A stretch of DNA of 64,000 bases from Burkholderia sp. GAS332 (GTDB taxonomy: Bacteria > Pseudomonadota > Gammaproteobacteria > Burkholderiales > Burkholderiaceae): the NCBI GenBank assembly GCA_900142905.1, contig FSRV01000002.1, positions 124,001 through 188,000 of the forward strand. The letters are read 5' to 3'. Below the pieces are notes generated by a model, which was given only the letters and a program-made list of their open reading frames with translations, ran no database searches and was not told where the DNA came from. A program made the translations under genes and the position numbers. The number at the start of each line of letters is the position of its first letter. The stretch's first letter is position 1. This document shows, one piece after another, positions 35,342-44,571 of the stretch.

Positions 35342-37407
35342 GCTTCGACGGCCAGGATGCCCGCGTAGCTCTCAACCTTTGAGAAGGCTTTGTCGTTCAC
35401 CTCCCAGCGTTTATCGCGCAGCATACCTGCCTGTTCTGCGCCAAAGAGCTGCGCTAGTGGTGCGCCACGCTGCCGGACGAAGCACAAATCGTCCGGTTTT
35501 CGGTGATCGTTCAACACCCAAACTATCCGCTCCCAGTCCTCGAAAAAATATTCCTGGAGCAGTGGCAGCACCTGATTCTTGAAGATTCCGGCCAGCGTCT
35601 CCATCGTGTTGCCGCCTTCCATTGCTAGTGGCATGAAGTACGCGTGGCCCAGCAAGTGGTCACGGTCAAGCAACAACTCAATGCGCTCATTCATTATCGC
35701 CAGCATCTGGCCAATGTTGACGCCGGCCACATCGACTTCATTCAGAAGATCTGGCCGAGGCGGCATCTCCTTGAAACAGAAGCGCCGACGCAATGCGATA
35801 TCCAAGCCTGCCAGCGAGCGGTCTGCAGTGTTCATCGTGCCAAGCAGATGCACATTGCCAGGCACAGTGAACGGTTCTTGGGAATACGGCAACGTGACCG
35901 TCAACGCTTCCAGATTGCCGGATCGCTTGCTAGACTCGATCAGTGTGATCAACTCGCCGAAGATGCGCGATACATTGCCCCGGTTGATCTCGTCAACGAT
36001 TAACACGAATGGCGTAGCCTTGGCCTCAGGGAGCTGCGATGCAGGTGCCAGCAAGGCGTCGAGTTTTGTCATGTTGATGGAGCCGTCGCGCAGCTGATAA
36101 AGGGTCATCTGGCTGAACCGGTTGTTCATCAATTCGCCGAATCCCAGCGACGGGTCATAGGACCGCAACCAACGCACAGGACGGCTTTGCCTGTAATGGT
36201 CGCCAGTCTCGCGTTCAATGTGGAGATAAGGCCCCGTGATCTCGCCAATCGCCCGAAACTTCAGATTCCCGTCCGTGACAACGATCAGGTCGCCCGTCTT
36301 CATGACGTTTATAAACGTATTTACCGCAGTTGCCGCATAATCGTTGGCGTCGGATTGTCGTCCATGCTCACGCATCCTGACAGACACGTCGGTGCGCGAA
36401 TTGCAGCCGGTGTAGTCGAGCGCATAACCGTAGCCCAATAGCGCCACCGCTTGCTTCATGCAGTCATCGTAGACATATGCATCAACGCCGTCAGCTGCAC
36501 CTAGCGACATCTTCCAAATCTTCCGCCCGGAGAGCTTGATGGGCATCCCTGCCTCTGAGGACGAGCTGGTTGCGGTTGGCACGGATGCACGATTACACAG
36601 TTCTTTGAAAACGCCATCAACGACCTGATAGCTGAGTTGTCCGTCGTCACTAGTTACAGCACGTATTCCCTCGACGAAATCCTCGTAGCTGAAGCTCTGG
36701 TGAAAGGTGACGAAGCGGACGCGCCCGGCTTGGGCCAGTTCATCGAACCTTGTTTTCAATGTCGAACGCCTGTTTAAACGCTCGGCCGCGGATTCTTCGG
36801 GCCGCTCTGGATACCGCAACAGCAAATTCGGATCTAGGATTCGTAGCGCTTCGTCAATGGTGGCGTAAGTCTTGCCCGTTCCCGGTGGGCCATAAAGGAT
36901 AGTGTTCAGCGCACTGGAATTCGGGAGCGCACTGCGCGGCGTTCGCTCAATCGGATCGGACTCGTCCGGGTCGACGGTGGGAGGCGCTGAGGCGCCATAG
37001 TCCGAAGGCCGGTAGCCTTCTCCAATCAGATCGTTCGCGTGGGGCGTGATCTGCAGGTCGCACTCGTCCAACCAGCGGGCGACGGCGCGCAAATCAGGGT
37101 GCGACATGGGCGACATCACCGGTCGGTCCTCCACCCCTTTGCAGAGCCATTTGGCCAGCACACAGGCGGGCCGCCCGCCCACAATATGGATTCGAAAGCT
37201 GACACGCCACGCTGAGTGACCGAGCTTGCGCCGCCCGAAACGCAGGTCTGTATATTTGTAGTTTGGCCCTCCCGTCGTCCACTGATCGGTCTCGGGGTAG
37301 CGCTTGCGTATGCTTTCAATTACCTGCCAGGTCCACTCACGATCCGCATCCGATTTAAATGAACCCAAAAGGTCCTCGCCATCCTTGTTCAGGTAGTTGT
37401 CGAGCAA
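35338..37407 (-). CDS. mcrB: McrB AAA+ motor of McrBC, with an inserted EVE-like domain
   Basis: About 689 residues. The start chosen is the TTG at 37407, 6 bases after GGGGAGG; a TTG at 37422 overlaps that site. Residues 1-130 are a separate N-terminal domain. The AAA+ module shows Walker A LYGPPGTGKTYATIDEAL (about residue 173), FVTFHQSFSYEDFVEGI, Walker B VLIVDEINRGNVSRIFGELI and the McrB signature GTMNTADRSLAGLDIALRRRF. Between HQSFSYEDF and Walker B sits an insertion of about 160 residues (KIWKMSLGAADGV ... GDLIVVTDG ... AIGEITGPYLHIE) resembling EVE/PUA-like domains that read modified bases. It powers translocation with GTP or ATP for McrC. Confidence 0.92.
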   Translation of the reverse strand: MLDNYLNKDGEDLLGSFKSDADREWTWQVIESIRKRYPETDQWTTGGPNYKYTDLRFGRRKLGHSAWRVSFRIHIVGGRPACVLAKWLCKGVEDRPVMSPMSHPDLRAVARWLDECDLQITPHANDLIGEGYRPSDYGASAPPTVDPDESDPIERTPRSALPNSSALNTILYGPPGTGKTYATIDEALRILDPNLLLRYPERPEESAAERLNRRSTLKTRFDELAQAGRVRFVTFHQSFSYEDFVEGIRAVTSDDGQLSYQVVDGVFKELCNRASVPTATSSSSEAGMPIKLSGRKIWKMSLGAADGVDAYVYDDCMKQAVALLGYGYALDYTGCNSRTDVSVRMREHGRQSDANDYAATAVNTFINVMKTGDLIVVTDGNLKFRAIGEITGPYLHIERETGDHYRQSRPVRWLRSYDPSLGFGELMNNRFSQMTLYQLRDGSINMTKLDALLAPASQLPEAKATPFVLIVDEINRGNVSRIFGELITLIESSKRSGNLEALTVTLPYSQEPFTVPGNVHLLGTMNTADRSLAGLDIALRRRFCFKEMPPRPDLLNEVDVAGVNIGQMLAIMNERIELLLDRDHLLGHAYFMPLAMEGGNTMETLAGIFKNQVLPLLQEYFFEDWERIVWVLNDHRKPDDLCFVRQRGAPLAQLFGAEQAGMLRDKRWEVNDKAFSKVESYAGILAVEA

Positions 37408-37422
37408 TTCTCGCCTCCCCAA

Positions 37423-38076
37423 TGGAAACCTGCTTCCCCGTTACGCAGCAAATCATAGCGCTTGACTTAGCGTTCACGTAACGCTTGTTTGAGAAAGCAT
37501 ACTTGCGATGGCCAGTGGTCGCTCACACATACCACGGGTGCCACGACTCGAATGACGACTTTGGGTTGCGAATTCAATCGGCGGAAACATACGACTTTCT
37601 CCATAGAAGTCGTTCGCGACAACGTTCAGCCAGCTCCGACGAACGTTGGCTTCGGGCGATAAACCGTCTGTCGCTTCGCTTCAGTGCTCGGTAGGTCATC
37701 GGTCGTAGCGGTTGCTCAATCAATGAGTGTCCGGATAGGTCGTCTCCCGGCTTGTCCTTTGTTCGTACGCTAGAGCCCGCCGCACCTAAGGGACAAAGGA
37801 AGATCGATTTGGCAGCTTCATTCCGACCGAAGAGTCAATCAAAGGGGCAAGTGCGGCTGCGACGTTCTACATGGTTCAGGAATTTCTGATGCAAATTAAT
37901 TCAGTCCGCATAGATACCTCTTCTTTTCGGTGTCACGCGTGGACGTTTTGCTAAGCATCAGGAACGGGCTTACGTCTAGCGCTCCTAGGGCGATAAAAAT
38001 ATCCGCGTTCTGCGACAATGTTCGTGCTACGGGAACGTAGAGAAAAACTTATTTTCATTAAACGATCGGAGACCTC
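37423..38076. other. intergenic, no gene; one inverted repeat
   Basis: About 650 bases upstream of mcrB. Holds CAACGTTC (37620-37627) and its inverted copy GAACGTTG (37641-37648). No coding frame is supported. Confidence 0.4.
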
Positions 38077-38304
38077 ATGGAACGCTACAAAAATCTTGGT
38101 GGAGACTCGAACGTGGTCGCCTACGAAGTTGAACAAGGGTCTATTACAGTTCAATTTGGTGATGGTTCGGTTTATCTCTATTCAACGCAAAGTACAAGTG
38201 TAGAAAACATTGCTCAAATGCAACGTTTGGCAAACGTTGGTCAGGGCTTAAATAGCTTTATTGGACGTGTTGTTAAGAAGGGATATGCCCGGAAACTTCG
38301 CTAA
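38077..38304 (+). CDS. KTSC-domain-like small protein
   Basis: A 75-residue protein (MERYKNLGGDSNVVAYEVEQ, ITVQFGDGSVYLYS, GLNSFIGRVVKKGYARKL). The order of an SN-V-Y start, an 'I.V.F..G..Y.Y' strand pair, and a C-terminal 'G..LN.FI' helix matches the KTSC domain, a small module often tied to lysyl-tRNA synthetase or phage genes. ATG with GGAGA upstream. Cytoplasmic; role unknown. Confidence 0.7.
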   Translation: MERYKNLGGDSNVVAYEVEQGSITVQFGDGSVYLYSTQSTSVENIAQMQRLANVGQGLNSFIGRVVKKGYARKLR

Positions 38305-38370
38305 ATCCTCGTCCCTAGAAGTTAAACAACCTCAACGGATCGAAAGTCCGCGCTTACGAAATCTCGGAGC

Positions 38371-38411
38371 AGACGTTCACGATCGACTGCTAACAAGACA
38401 TGTGAACGTCT
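38371..38411. repeat. 10-bp perfect inverted repeat
   Basis: AGACGTTCAC (38371-38380) and GTGAACGTCT (38402-38411) separated by 21 bases, downstream of the KTSC-like gene. Could be a weak terminator or a binding site. Confidence 0.5.
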
Positions 38412-38614
38412 ATCAAGTCTAACCAACCGCCTGTCACTTCTCTTTGAAGGGCGGGTCTGCGGGGCGGATTCAGCCGGTGGATGCAATACACTAAAGACTG
38501 TGCAAGCAGTGGGAGTGTTGCAGATGAAACAGCGACGCCGCCATATATTGAATCGCGTGCCCCTTTAGGCCGGCCAACCTTCGAATCAAGCCGCGATGCG
38601 ACCATCAACGACTC

Positions 38615-38637
38615 GCTGACCAATTCAATTGGTCAGC
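38615..38637. repeat. 23-bp palindrome in gene-poor stretch
   Basis: GCTGACCAATT, one centre base, AATTGGTCAGC: an exact dyad with 11-base arms. It sits in the 38305-39025 gap, where no gene is supported on either strand. It has the form of a strong protein-binding dyad, but nothing nearby shows what it would control. Confidence 0.5.
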
Positions 38638-39025
38638 CGATTGTCGGAAGCCTAGGCACATAGGCATCGGCCAAAACATGACGAGGGACTGAATTCGAAC
38701 CCGCATGCCAAGCTAGGGGGCGAAGACACGAAATGTCGGTTGTCTGAGCAACGAGCGTAGTGAAAAGGTAACTCCGACTGCGGCAGCGCAGATAAGGCGC
38801 AGATTAATGGCGCTTCGGCTGAGACATTGCAACGGTTGACTTGCCCTCATCGCATGCCGATTGCTCGGTACATCATTGGCAAGTGCAAATCGGTTGACGA
38901 ATCCATGTCGAGGCCAAGAGTTAGTCAAATATCTGGGCCAAACCTAAATCAACCGATGCATCTGTTCTCGCAAAGATGCCTAACTGGCCTTGGACAAGGG
39001 GTCCCGGTGCCCCGGAGAAGCCTGA

Positions 39026-39051
39026 GTGCGGCAGGGTAGGACCTACCGCAC
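39026..39051 (-). terminator. hairpin after the ABC permease operon
   Basis: GTGCGG...CCGCAC with an inner GGTAG-GTC-CTACC (minus strand), beginning 12 bases past the permease stop. No T-run, so only a candidate terminator. Confidence 0.4.
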
Positions 39052-39063
39052 ATGGCACAACCT

Positions 39064-39915
39064 CTACTTCACCGCCCCCAACGCCAACCCCTTCACCAAG
39101 AACCGCTGCAACCAAGCAAACACAATCGAAACCGGCAACGTTGCGCAGAGGGTAGCGGCCATCACCAGATGCCACTCGACGACGTACTTCCCGGCGACCA
39201 TGTCAGTCACTTGAACGGTCAGAGTCTTATTCTCCGGCGACCGAATCAACGTATAGACGACCGCAAACTCATTCCACGCATTGATGAAGGTGAAAATCGC
39301 CGTCACAACAATCGCAGGCACAGCCAGCGGCAAGAACACCTTAAAAACAGCCCTCGTCCTCCCACACCCCTCCAGCCAAGCCGCCTCTTCCAGATCCCGC
39401 GGCACCGTCTGAAAGTAAGAAGACAACATCCAAACCGCAAACGCGATATTAAAAGCCGCATAAGAAACGATGACCCCAATCTTGGAGTCAACCAGATTCC
39501 CATCACCATAAGGAATCATCGCTGCGAGCCGGAACAAACCAACAACCAGCAAGATCGGCGACAACATCTGCGTCACCAGCAGAAACTGCGAATACAACCC
39601 TTTCCCACGAAACGGAAACCTAGCCAACGCATAAGCCGCCGGCAAGCTCACCGCCAACGCCAACGCCGTCGACAGAAAGCTGATCACACAACTATTCCTC
39701 AGCGCGACCCCGAAATTCGCCGCAACCCACATATCCGAAAAATTGCTCCACTGCCAATGCACTGGCAACCACCGTGCCGGATAAACAAAGATCTCCGTAG
39801 CCGGCTTCAAAGCAGTAAACAACATCACAGCAAACGGAAACAGCACCGCCACAATAAGAGGCGACAACGCCAACCAACACCACAACGAGCGCTTCATCTT
39901 GACGCTAAGACTCAT
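39064..39915 (-). CDS. carbohydrate ABC transporter permease (MalG type)
   Basis: A 283-residue inner-membrane protein with about six transmembrane segments. The ATPase-coupling EAA loop is EEAAWLEGCGRTRAVFKVFL. It forms the transmembrane pore with the MalF-type permease just upstream, which it overlaps by 4 bases. The arrangement belongs to the CUT1 family for sugars, glycerol-phosphate or oligosaccharides. Confidence 0.92.
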   Translation of the reverse strand: MSLSVKMKRSLWCWLALSPLIVAVLFPFAVMLFTALKPATEIFVYPARWLPVHWQWSNFSDMWVAANFGVALRNSCVISFLSTALALAVSLPAAYALARFPFRGKGLYSQFLLVTQMLSPILLVVGLFRLAAMIPYGDGNLVDSKIGVIVSYAAFNIAFAVWMLSSYFQTVPRDLEEAAWLEGCGRTRAVFKVFLPLAVPAIVVTAIFTFINAWNEFAVVYTLIRSPENKTLTVQVTDMVAGKYVVEWHLVMAATLCATLPVSIVFAWLQRFLVKGLALGAVK

Positions 39916-40802
39916 GACGCCTCTCCTTCTTTCGCAGGCTGCAGGCGCAGATAGATCATCGAGAAAACGAACAGCATGACAAGCATGATCAGCGACACCG
40001 CTGCAGCCTGCCCAGGACGTCCTAACCTGAACCCAAGCTCATACAGATACGTGACGAGAATATGCGTCCCGTTATCCGGCCCGCCTTGCGTCATCACCCA
40101 AATGATCGGAAAAGAATTGAATACATAAATCACATTCAACAGAATCGTCATATTGATAAACGGCCGCAACAGCGGCATCGTCAGCTTACGAAACTGCTGC
40201 CACGCGCTGGCACCATCCATCCGCGCCGCCTCATAAATATCCCCCGGCACCGACGACAACCCACCCAGCAGAATCGTCACCGTAAACGGAATCGACACCA
40301 GAATCCCAACCGCGATCTCCACAGGAAACGCAAGCTCCGGCGTCGCCAGCCAATGGATCTGACCGTGGATCAACCCAAGCCGCTCCAACGTGACGTTGAC
40401 CATACCGTAGTCATCGTTGAAGGCCCAGCGCCACACCACGGCGGTCATCGTCAGCGAGACGGACCACGGCAGCATCACAATCGTGCGCGCCACGCCGCGT
40501 CCATAGAAATCCTGATTCAGTATCAGCGCAACCGGCACCGAAATCAGCACCGTGCCGCCCACCACGCACACGGTCCAGATAACCGTTCGTCTGGCCGCAG
40601 CAAGAAAGTTGGGGTCGGTGAAAACCGTAATGAAATTCTGCAGACCGGTGAAATCGCGGATCGCACCGAAGCGCGAGACCTCGTGCAGCGATTGCCACAC
40701 GATGTTGAAAATCGGATAGCTGATGATAAAAAGCGCCAACACCAGACTCGGCGCAATCAGCAACCAGGGCGCCTGGAGGCGCGAAGAAGCGGAACGGCTC
40801 AT
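39912..40802 (-). CDS. sugar ABC transporter permease (MalF type)
   Basis: About 296 residues from the ATG at 40802 (MSRSASSRLQAPWLLIAPSL); an in-frame GTG at 40829 is the alternative. Six transmembrane segments and the EAA loop YEAARMDGASAWQQFRKLTM. It pairs with the MalG-type permease. It lies downstream of the binding-protein gene after a 164-base gap with a strong hairpin, consistent with lower expression than the binding protein. Confidence 0.92.
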   Translation of the reverse strand: MSRSASSRLQAPWLLIAPSLVLALFIISYPIFNIVWQSLHEVSRFGAIRDFTGLQNFITVFTDPNFLAAARRTVIWTVCVVGGTVLISVPVALILNQDFYGRGVARTIVMLPWSVSLTMTAVVWRWAFNDDYGMVNVTLERLGLIHGQIHWLATPELAFPVEIAVGILVSIPFTVTILLGGLSSVPGDIYEAARMDGASAWQQFRKLTMPLLRPFINMTILLNVIYVFNSFPIIWVMTQGGPDNGTHILVTYLYELGFRLGRPGQAAAVSLIMLVMLFVFSMIYLRLQPAKEGEAS

Positions 40803-40899
40803 GCGTGCTCGATCGTAAGACGCGTCCACATTAAAAGAAAGCGGGCGCGACGGGATGGGCCGGATACTGCATTACGTGCGTAACGGGTAAGACGACCGA

Positions 40900-40933
40900 A
40901 ACGCGCGCTGCCTTCGCAGCGGCGGCGCGCGTT
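40900..40933 (-). promoter_or_regulatory. intercistronic hairpin between binding protein and permeases
   Basis: AACGCGCGC (40900-40908) and GCGCGCGTT (40925-40933) form a perfect 9-bp GC stem 34 bases after the binding-protein stop. Hairpins at this place protect or terminate the abundant binding-protein message, as in malE-malF. Confidence 0.55.
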
Positions 40934-40966
40934 CCGTGTTCAGCAAATCACTATGAGACTACGCAA

Positions 40967-42199
40967 TCACTTACCGAGCGACTTGTTCGCCTGATCCGCC
41001 GCGGCATTCAACGCGTCAGCCGGTTTCGCCTTGCCTAGGTAGATCGATTGCATTGCATCGGTCACCGCCTTCGCGGTGTCTTCCCAACCGGTCACGGTCG
41101 GCGCAAAGTGGGCGGTCGGCAGCAGCGCGACGAAGGCCTTGGTGTCCGGATCGTTGAACGCCGGATCGGTCGCCTCAGCCTTGGTGGTCGGCAGGAAGCC
41201 TTCGGTCGTCGTGAACTCGACGCGCGGTCCCTTCGTGAACAGATAGTCGAGGAACTTCCAGGCCGACTGCTTCACCTTCGAGTTCTTGAACATCACGATC
41301 GAGTCGGTCACCGCATAGGTGGCGTGCGTCGTGCCCATCGGGATCGGATCGATGCCGTACTTCAGATTCGGCGCTTCCTTCTTGATCTGCTTGGACAGGA
41401 ACGGCGCCGAAATCACCATCGCAACGCGGCCTTGCTTGAAGAGGTTCTGCACGTCTTCACGGCTATAGCCGGTCACGCCAGGTTGCGTCAGACCCTGGTC
41501 GATCATCGTCTTGTACAGCGTGGCCGCCTTGATGCCGGCCGGTGAGTTGAACGCCGCTTTGCCGTCCTTGCCGACCACGTCGCCGCCGTTGGTCCACAGG
41601 GCGTAGTAATAGTAGACGTCCGTTTCGATTTCCTTGCCTTGCAGACCGAAGCCGGCAATGCCCTGCGCCTTCAGTTTCTTCGAGGCGTCGATCACGTCAT
41701 TCCACGTTTTCGGGCCGTCGGGATAACCCACCTTCGCGAGCAGATCCTTGTTGTAGTAGAGCGCGCGTGCCGAAGCCGCGATCGGCAGGCCGTACACCTT
41801 GCCGTTGATTTCACCCGGGGCGAGGAACGGGCCGATGAAGCGGGCCTTGAAACTCGCGTCCATGTAGCCGTCGAGCGGCTCAGCCACGTCGTCCTTCACG
41901 AAGTCGAGCAGCCAGCGCGTGCCGACGATCGCGAGGTCGGCGTTGGCGTTACCCGTAATGTCCGTCTGCAGCTTCTGTTGCAGCGTGTCCCAGCTCACGT
42001 CTTCGATCTTGATCGTCGTGCCGGGATTGGCCTTCTCGAAGTTACGGGCCATCTTTTCGAAGTACGGCGCGGTCGCATCGCTGTAATGCGCGACCGTCAC
42101 GCGGACCGTGTCGGCGTGAGCCGCGACGGCAATACCTGCAAACGCGAGCGCCACGGCAACTTTGCCGAGCGCGAGGGAAGCACGGGCATGCAACGACAT
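40967..42199 (-). CDS. ABC transporter sugar substrate-binding protein
   Basis: A 410-residue exported protein. The ATG at 42199 follows AGGAGAGAGAG; an upstream open extension to 42259 is not needed. The signal peptide ends AAHADT. The mature protein is a cluster B (MalE-like) binding protein: YFEKMARNFEKANPGTTIKI, LPIAASARALYYNKDLL, FLTKGPRVEFTTTEGFLPTT. It captures the substrate in the periplasm for the two permeases. The ATPase is encoded apart, at 43406. Substrate identity is not evident; a divergent SDR hints at a polyol or sugar oxidised after uptake. Confidence 0.93.
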   Translation of the reverse strand: MSLHARASLALGKVAVALAFAGIAVAAHADTVRVTVAHYSDATAPYFEKMARNFEKANPGTTIKIEDVSWDTLQQKLQTDITGNANADLAIVGTRWLLDFVKDDVAEPLDGYMDASFKARFIGPFLAPGEINGKVYGLPIAASARALYYNKDLLAKVGYPDGPKTWNDVIDASKKLKAQGIAGFGLQGKEIETDVYYYYALWTNGGDVVGKDGKAAFNSPAGIKAATLYKTMIDQGLTQPGVTGYSREDVQNLFKQGRVAMVISAPFLSKQIKKEAPNLKYGIDPIPMGTTHATYAVTDSIVMFKNSKVKQSAWKFLDYLFTKGPRVEFTTTEGFLPTTKAEATDPAFNDPDTKAFVALLPTAHFAPTVTGWEDTAKAVTDAMQSIYLGKAKPADALNAAADQANKSLGK

Positions 42200-42321
42200 T
42201 TCTCTCTCTCCTGTGTCGATCGGAGTTAGCGCTTGAGCGCTGACTCCGGTCCCATCCAAGGATGGTGGGGGGTGGTCTGCTGCCGTCGCCGGCCGCTTTG
42301 GGTTAAATTGTTTGAAAAAAT

Positions 42322-42353
42322 CCTACATGACGCAAAATAGCTTGTCACGTAGG
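42322..42353. promoter_or_regulatory. candidate RpiR operator in the divergent ABC/SDR promoter region
   Basis: CCTACATGAC (42322-42331), 12 bases, GTCACGTAGG (42344-42353): 10-base arms with one mismatch, in the 336-base region between the binding-protein gene and the SDR gene. A looser outer pair of A-run and T-run flanks it. The RpiR regulator at 44572 is the natural binding partner. Confidence 0.45.
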
Positions 42354-42535
42354 GTCTGCCATATTTTTTCTCAACCAGTTTTGTGCATAAGATGCTGTAA
42401 AGCAGGGGTATTCTGCATAACGCGAAGTCACGGATACCCAATCTTCGGGATGACTAGACAACTGCGCGGCGTCAGGTTTGTAGGAAATTTACACGCTAAA
42501 CGGCGCTGTAACGAGGTTCAGGAGCGAGGGTAGAC

Positions 42536-43309
42536 ATGAATCGTGTGGTGTTGGTGACGGGCGCTTGCGGCGGGATCGGCAGCGTGTTGTGCAAGCGCTT
42601 CGTGGAGCAGGGCGATACCGTGCTGGCGCTCGATATCGACGCGGTCGCGCTTCACGGATTGGTGACGCAACTCGGCGCGACGCATGTCACGCCGATCGCG
42701 GTCGATCTCGGTGACGCTGCCGCAGTGCAGCAAGCGGTGGCGGAAGCGGTCAAGACGCGCGGTCCGGTGGACGTGCTGGTCGCCAATGCGGGTGCCGCTA
42801 AAGGTCTGACGCTTGCCACGACCGACGCCGCCAGCTGGCAGCGCGACATCCATCTGAATCTGAACGGCACGTATCACACGGTGGAAGCGGTGCGCGCGTC
42901 GATGATCGAACGGCAGAAGGGCGTGCTAGTGCTGATCGGGTCGGTGAATGGTATGGCCGCGCTCGGGCATCCGGCGTACAGCGCGGCGAAGGCGGGTCTG
43001 ATCAGCTACACGAAAGCGCTGGCGATCGAACTCGGCCGCTATGGGATTCGCGCGAACATCGTGTGTCCTGGCACGGTGAAGACGCAGGCCTGGCAGGCGC
43101 GCGTCGACAAGAACCCGCAGGTGTTCGAAGATCTGAAGAAGTGGTACCCGTTGCGCGACTTCGCGACGCCCGACGACATCGCCGATGCGGTGCTGTTCCT
43201 CGCGTCGCCGATGGCGCGCGTGATTACCGGCGTCGCGTTGCCTGTCGACGGCGGGCTAATGGCCGGCAACCGGTTGATGGCGGAAGAACTGACGCTTGAA
43301 ACACTTTGA
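42536..43309 (+). CDS. short-chain dehydrogenase of the sugar/polyol ABC operon
   Basis: A 257-residue classical SDR with GAGGGTAG upstream of the ATG. Cofactor loop VTGACGGIGSVLCKRF, NAG at VANAGAAKG, active site Ser plus YSAAKAGLISYTKALA (YxxxK), and C-terminal ITGVALPVDGGLMAG. Probably oxidises the transported sugar or polyol with NAD(P). It leads a plus-strand operon with the ATPase and regulator, divergent from the transporter genes. Confidence 0.9.
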   Translation: MNRVVLVTGACGGIGSVLCKRFVEQGDTVLALDIDAVALHGLVTQLGATHVTPIAVDLGDAAAVQQAVAEAVKTRGPVDVLVANAGAAKGLTLATTDAASWQRDIHLNLNGTYHTVEAVRASMIERQKGVLVLIGSVNGMAALGHPAYSAAKAGLISYTKALAIELGRYGIRANIVCPGTVKTQAWQARVDKNPQVFEDLKKWYPLRDFATPDDIADAVLFLASPMARVITGVALPVDGGLMAGNRLMAEELTLETL

Positions 43310-43405
43310 TTCGCTTTGAACTGCTTTGACCCGATAGCGCGGCGTGTTCTTGGCTCGATGAAGCAAGGCAGCACGTCCGCATGACAGCACGACGATGAGG
43401 ACAGC

Positions 43406-44488
43406 ATGGCAGCAGTGCAACTGAGCGGCATCTTCAAACGCTATGGCGACACGCAAGTGGTGCACGGCATCGATCTCCACATCGACGACGGCGAGTTCGT
43501 CGTGCTGGTCGGCCCGTCGGGTTGCGGCAAGAGCACGCTGATGCGCATGGTGGCGGGTCTTGAAGAAATCAGCGGCGGCGATCTGATGATAGGCGGCACG
43601 CGCGCGAATACGCTGGCGCCGCAGCAGCGCAATATCTCGATGGTGTTCCAGAGCTACGCGCTCTATCCGCATCTGTCGGTCTACGAGAACATCGCGTTCG
43701 GACCGCGGATTCGCAAGGAATCGTCGGAGAGTTTCAAGCCGCGAATCGAAGCCGCCGCGAAGATGCTGAACCTCAGCGGCTATCTGGATCGCTTGCCGCG
43801 CGCGTTGTCGGGTGGTCAACGCCAGCGGGTGGCGATGGGCCGCGCGGTGGTGCGCGAACCGTCGTTGTTTCTGTTCGACGAACCGCTGTCCAATCTCGAC
43901 GCCAAATTGCGCGTGCAGATGCGCACCGAAATCAAGGCACTGCATCAGCGTCTGAAGAATACGGTGATCTACGTCACGCACGATCAGATCGAAGCGATGA
44001 CGATGGCGGACCGCATCGTCGTGATGAACGCAGGGCGGATCGAGCAGGTCGGCCGTCCGCTCGATCTGTACGACCATCCGGCCAATCTGTTCGTCGCCAG
44101 CTTCCTGGGTTCGCCGTCGATGAATTTTGCGGCAGGCGTGTTGGTCAATCGGGCGCAAGGGCAGGGCCTCGCGTTGAAACTCGATGACGGTGGCGAGATC
44201 GTGCTGGAAGGCACGCCGGCGTCGGCGGTGGTCGGCGCCAAGGTCACGCTTGGGGTGCGCCCGGAGCACATCGAGACCATGGCGCCCACGCCGGACGTCA
44301 CCATGGAAGTCGAAGTGGTCGAGCCGACTGGCGCTGAGACCCACTTGTACGGGAAAATAGGCGGCAGCACGTGGTGCGTGACGACTCGCCAGCGCTCGAA
44401 GATCGAGCCCGGTCAGCGCGTCACGCTGCGCCTGCCGGCCGAGCATATTCATCTGTTCGATACGGAGAGTGGACGCAGGCTCGTCTGA
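43406..44488 (+). CDS. ABC transporter ATP-binding protein, MalK/UgpC family
   Basis: A 360-residue ATPase: Walker A GPSGCGKSTLMRMVAGLEEI, Q-loop VFQSYALYPHLSVYENIAFG, signature LSGGQRQRVAMGRAVVREPS, Walker B LFLFDEPLSNLDAKLR, H-loop YVTHDQIEAMTMADR, and a C-terminal OB-fold regulatory domain (GVRPEHIETM) typical of MalK/UgpC. It drives the permease pair at 39064-40802. Its position 96 bases after the SDR gene supports one transcript. Confidence 0.95.
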   Translation: MAAVQLSGIFKRYGDTQVVHGIDLHIDDGEFVVLVGPSGCGKSTLMRMVAGLEEISGGDLMIGGTRANTLAPQQRNISMVFQSYALYPHLSVYENIAFGPRIRKESSESFKPRIEAAAKMLNLSGYLDRLPRALSGGQRQRVAMGRAVVREPSLFLFDEPLSNLDAKLRVQMRTEIKALHQRLKNTVIYVTHDQIEAMTMADRIVVMNAGRIEQVGRPLDLYDHPANLFVASFLGSPSMNFAAGVLVNRAQGQGLALKLDDGGEIVLEGTPASAVVGAKVTLGVRPEHIETMAPTPDVTMEVEVVEPTGAETHLYGKIGGSTWCVTTRQRSKIEPGQRVTLRLPAEHIHLFDTESGRRLV

Positions 44489-44571
44489 ACCGCGTGTTGC
44501 CGCTTGATCCTGCTCGCGCTAATTGAAGCGGCGACGCAACGCGGATTCATTTAACCCTTAAGGAACACCGG

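Noticed and set aside
38665..38720. tRNA-like GGTTCGAATTC on the minus strand
   Set aside because: Resembles a T-loop, but the flanking bases do not form the T-stem and no acceptor or anticodon arm could be built.
39052..39954. 300-codon plus-strand frame rich in Arg/Gln/His opposite the permease
   Set aside because: Composition is typical of an antisense shadow of a membrane-protein gene.
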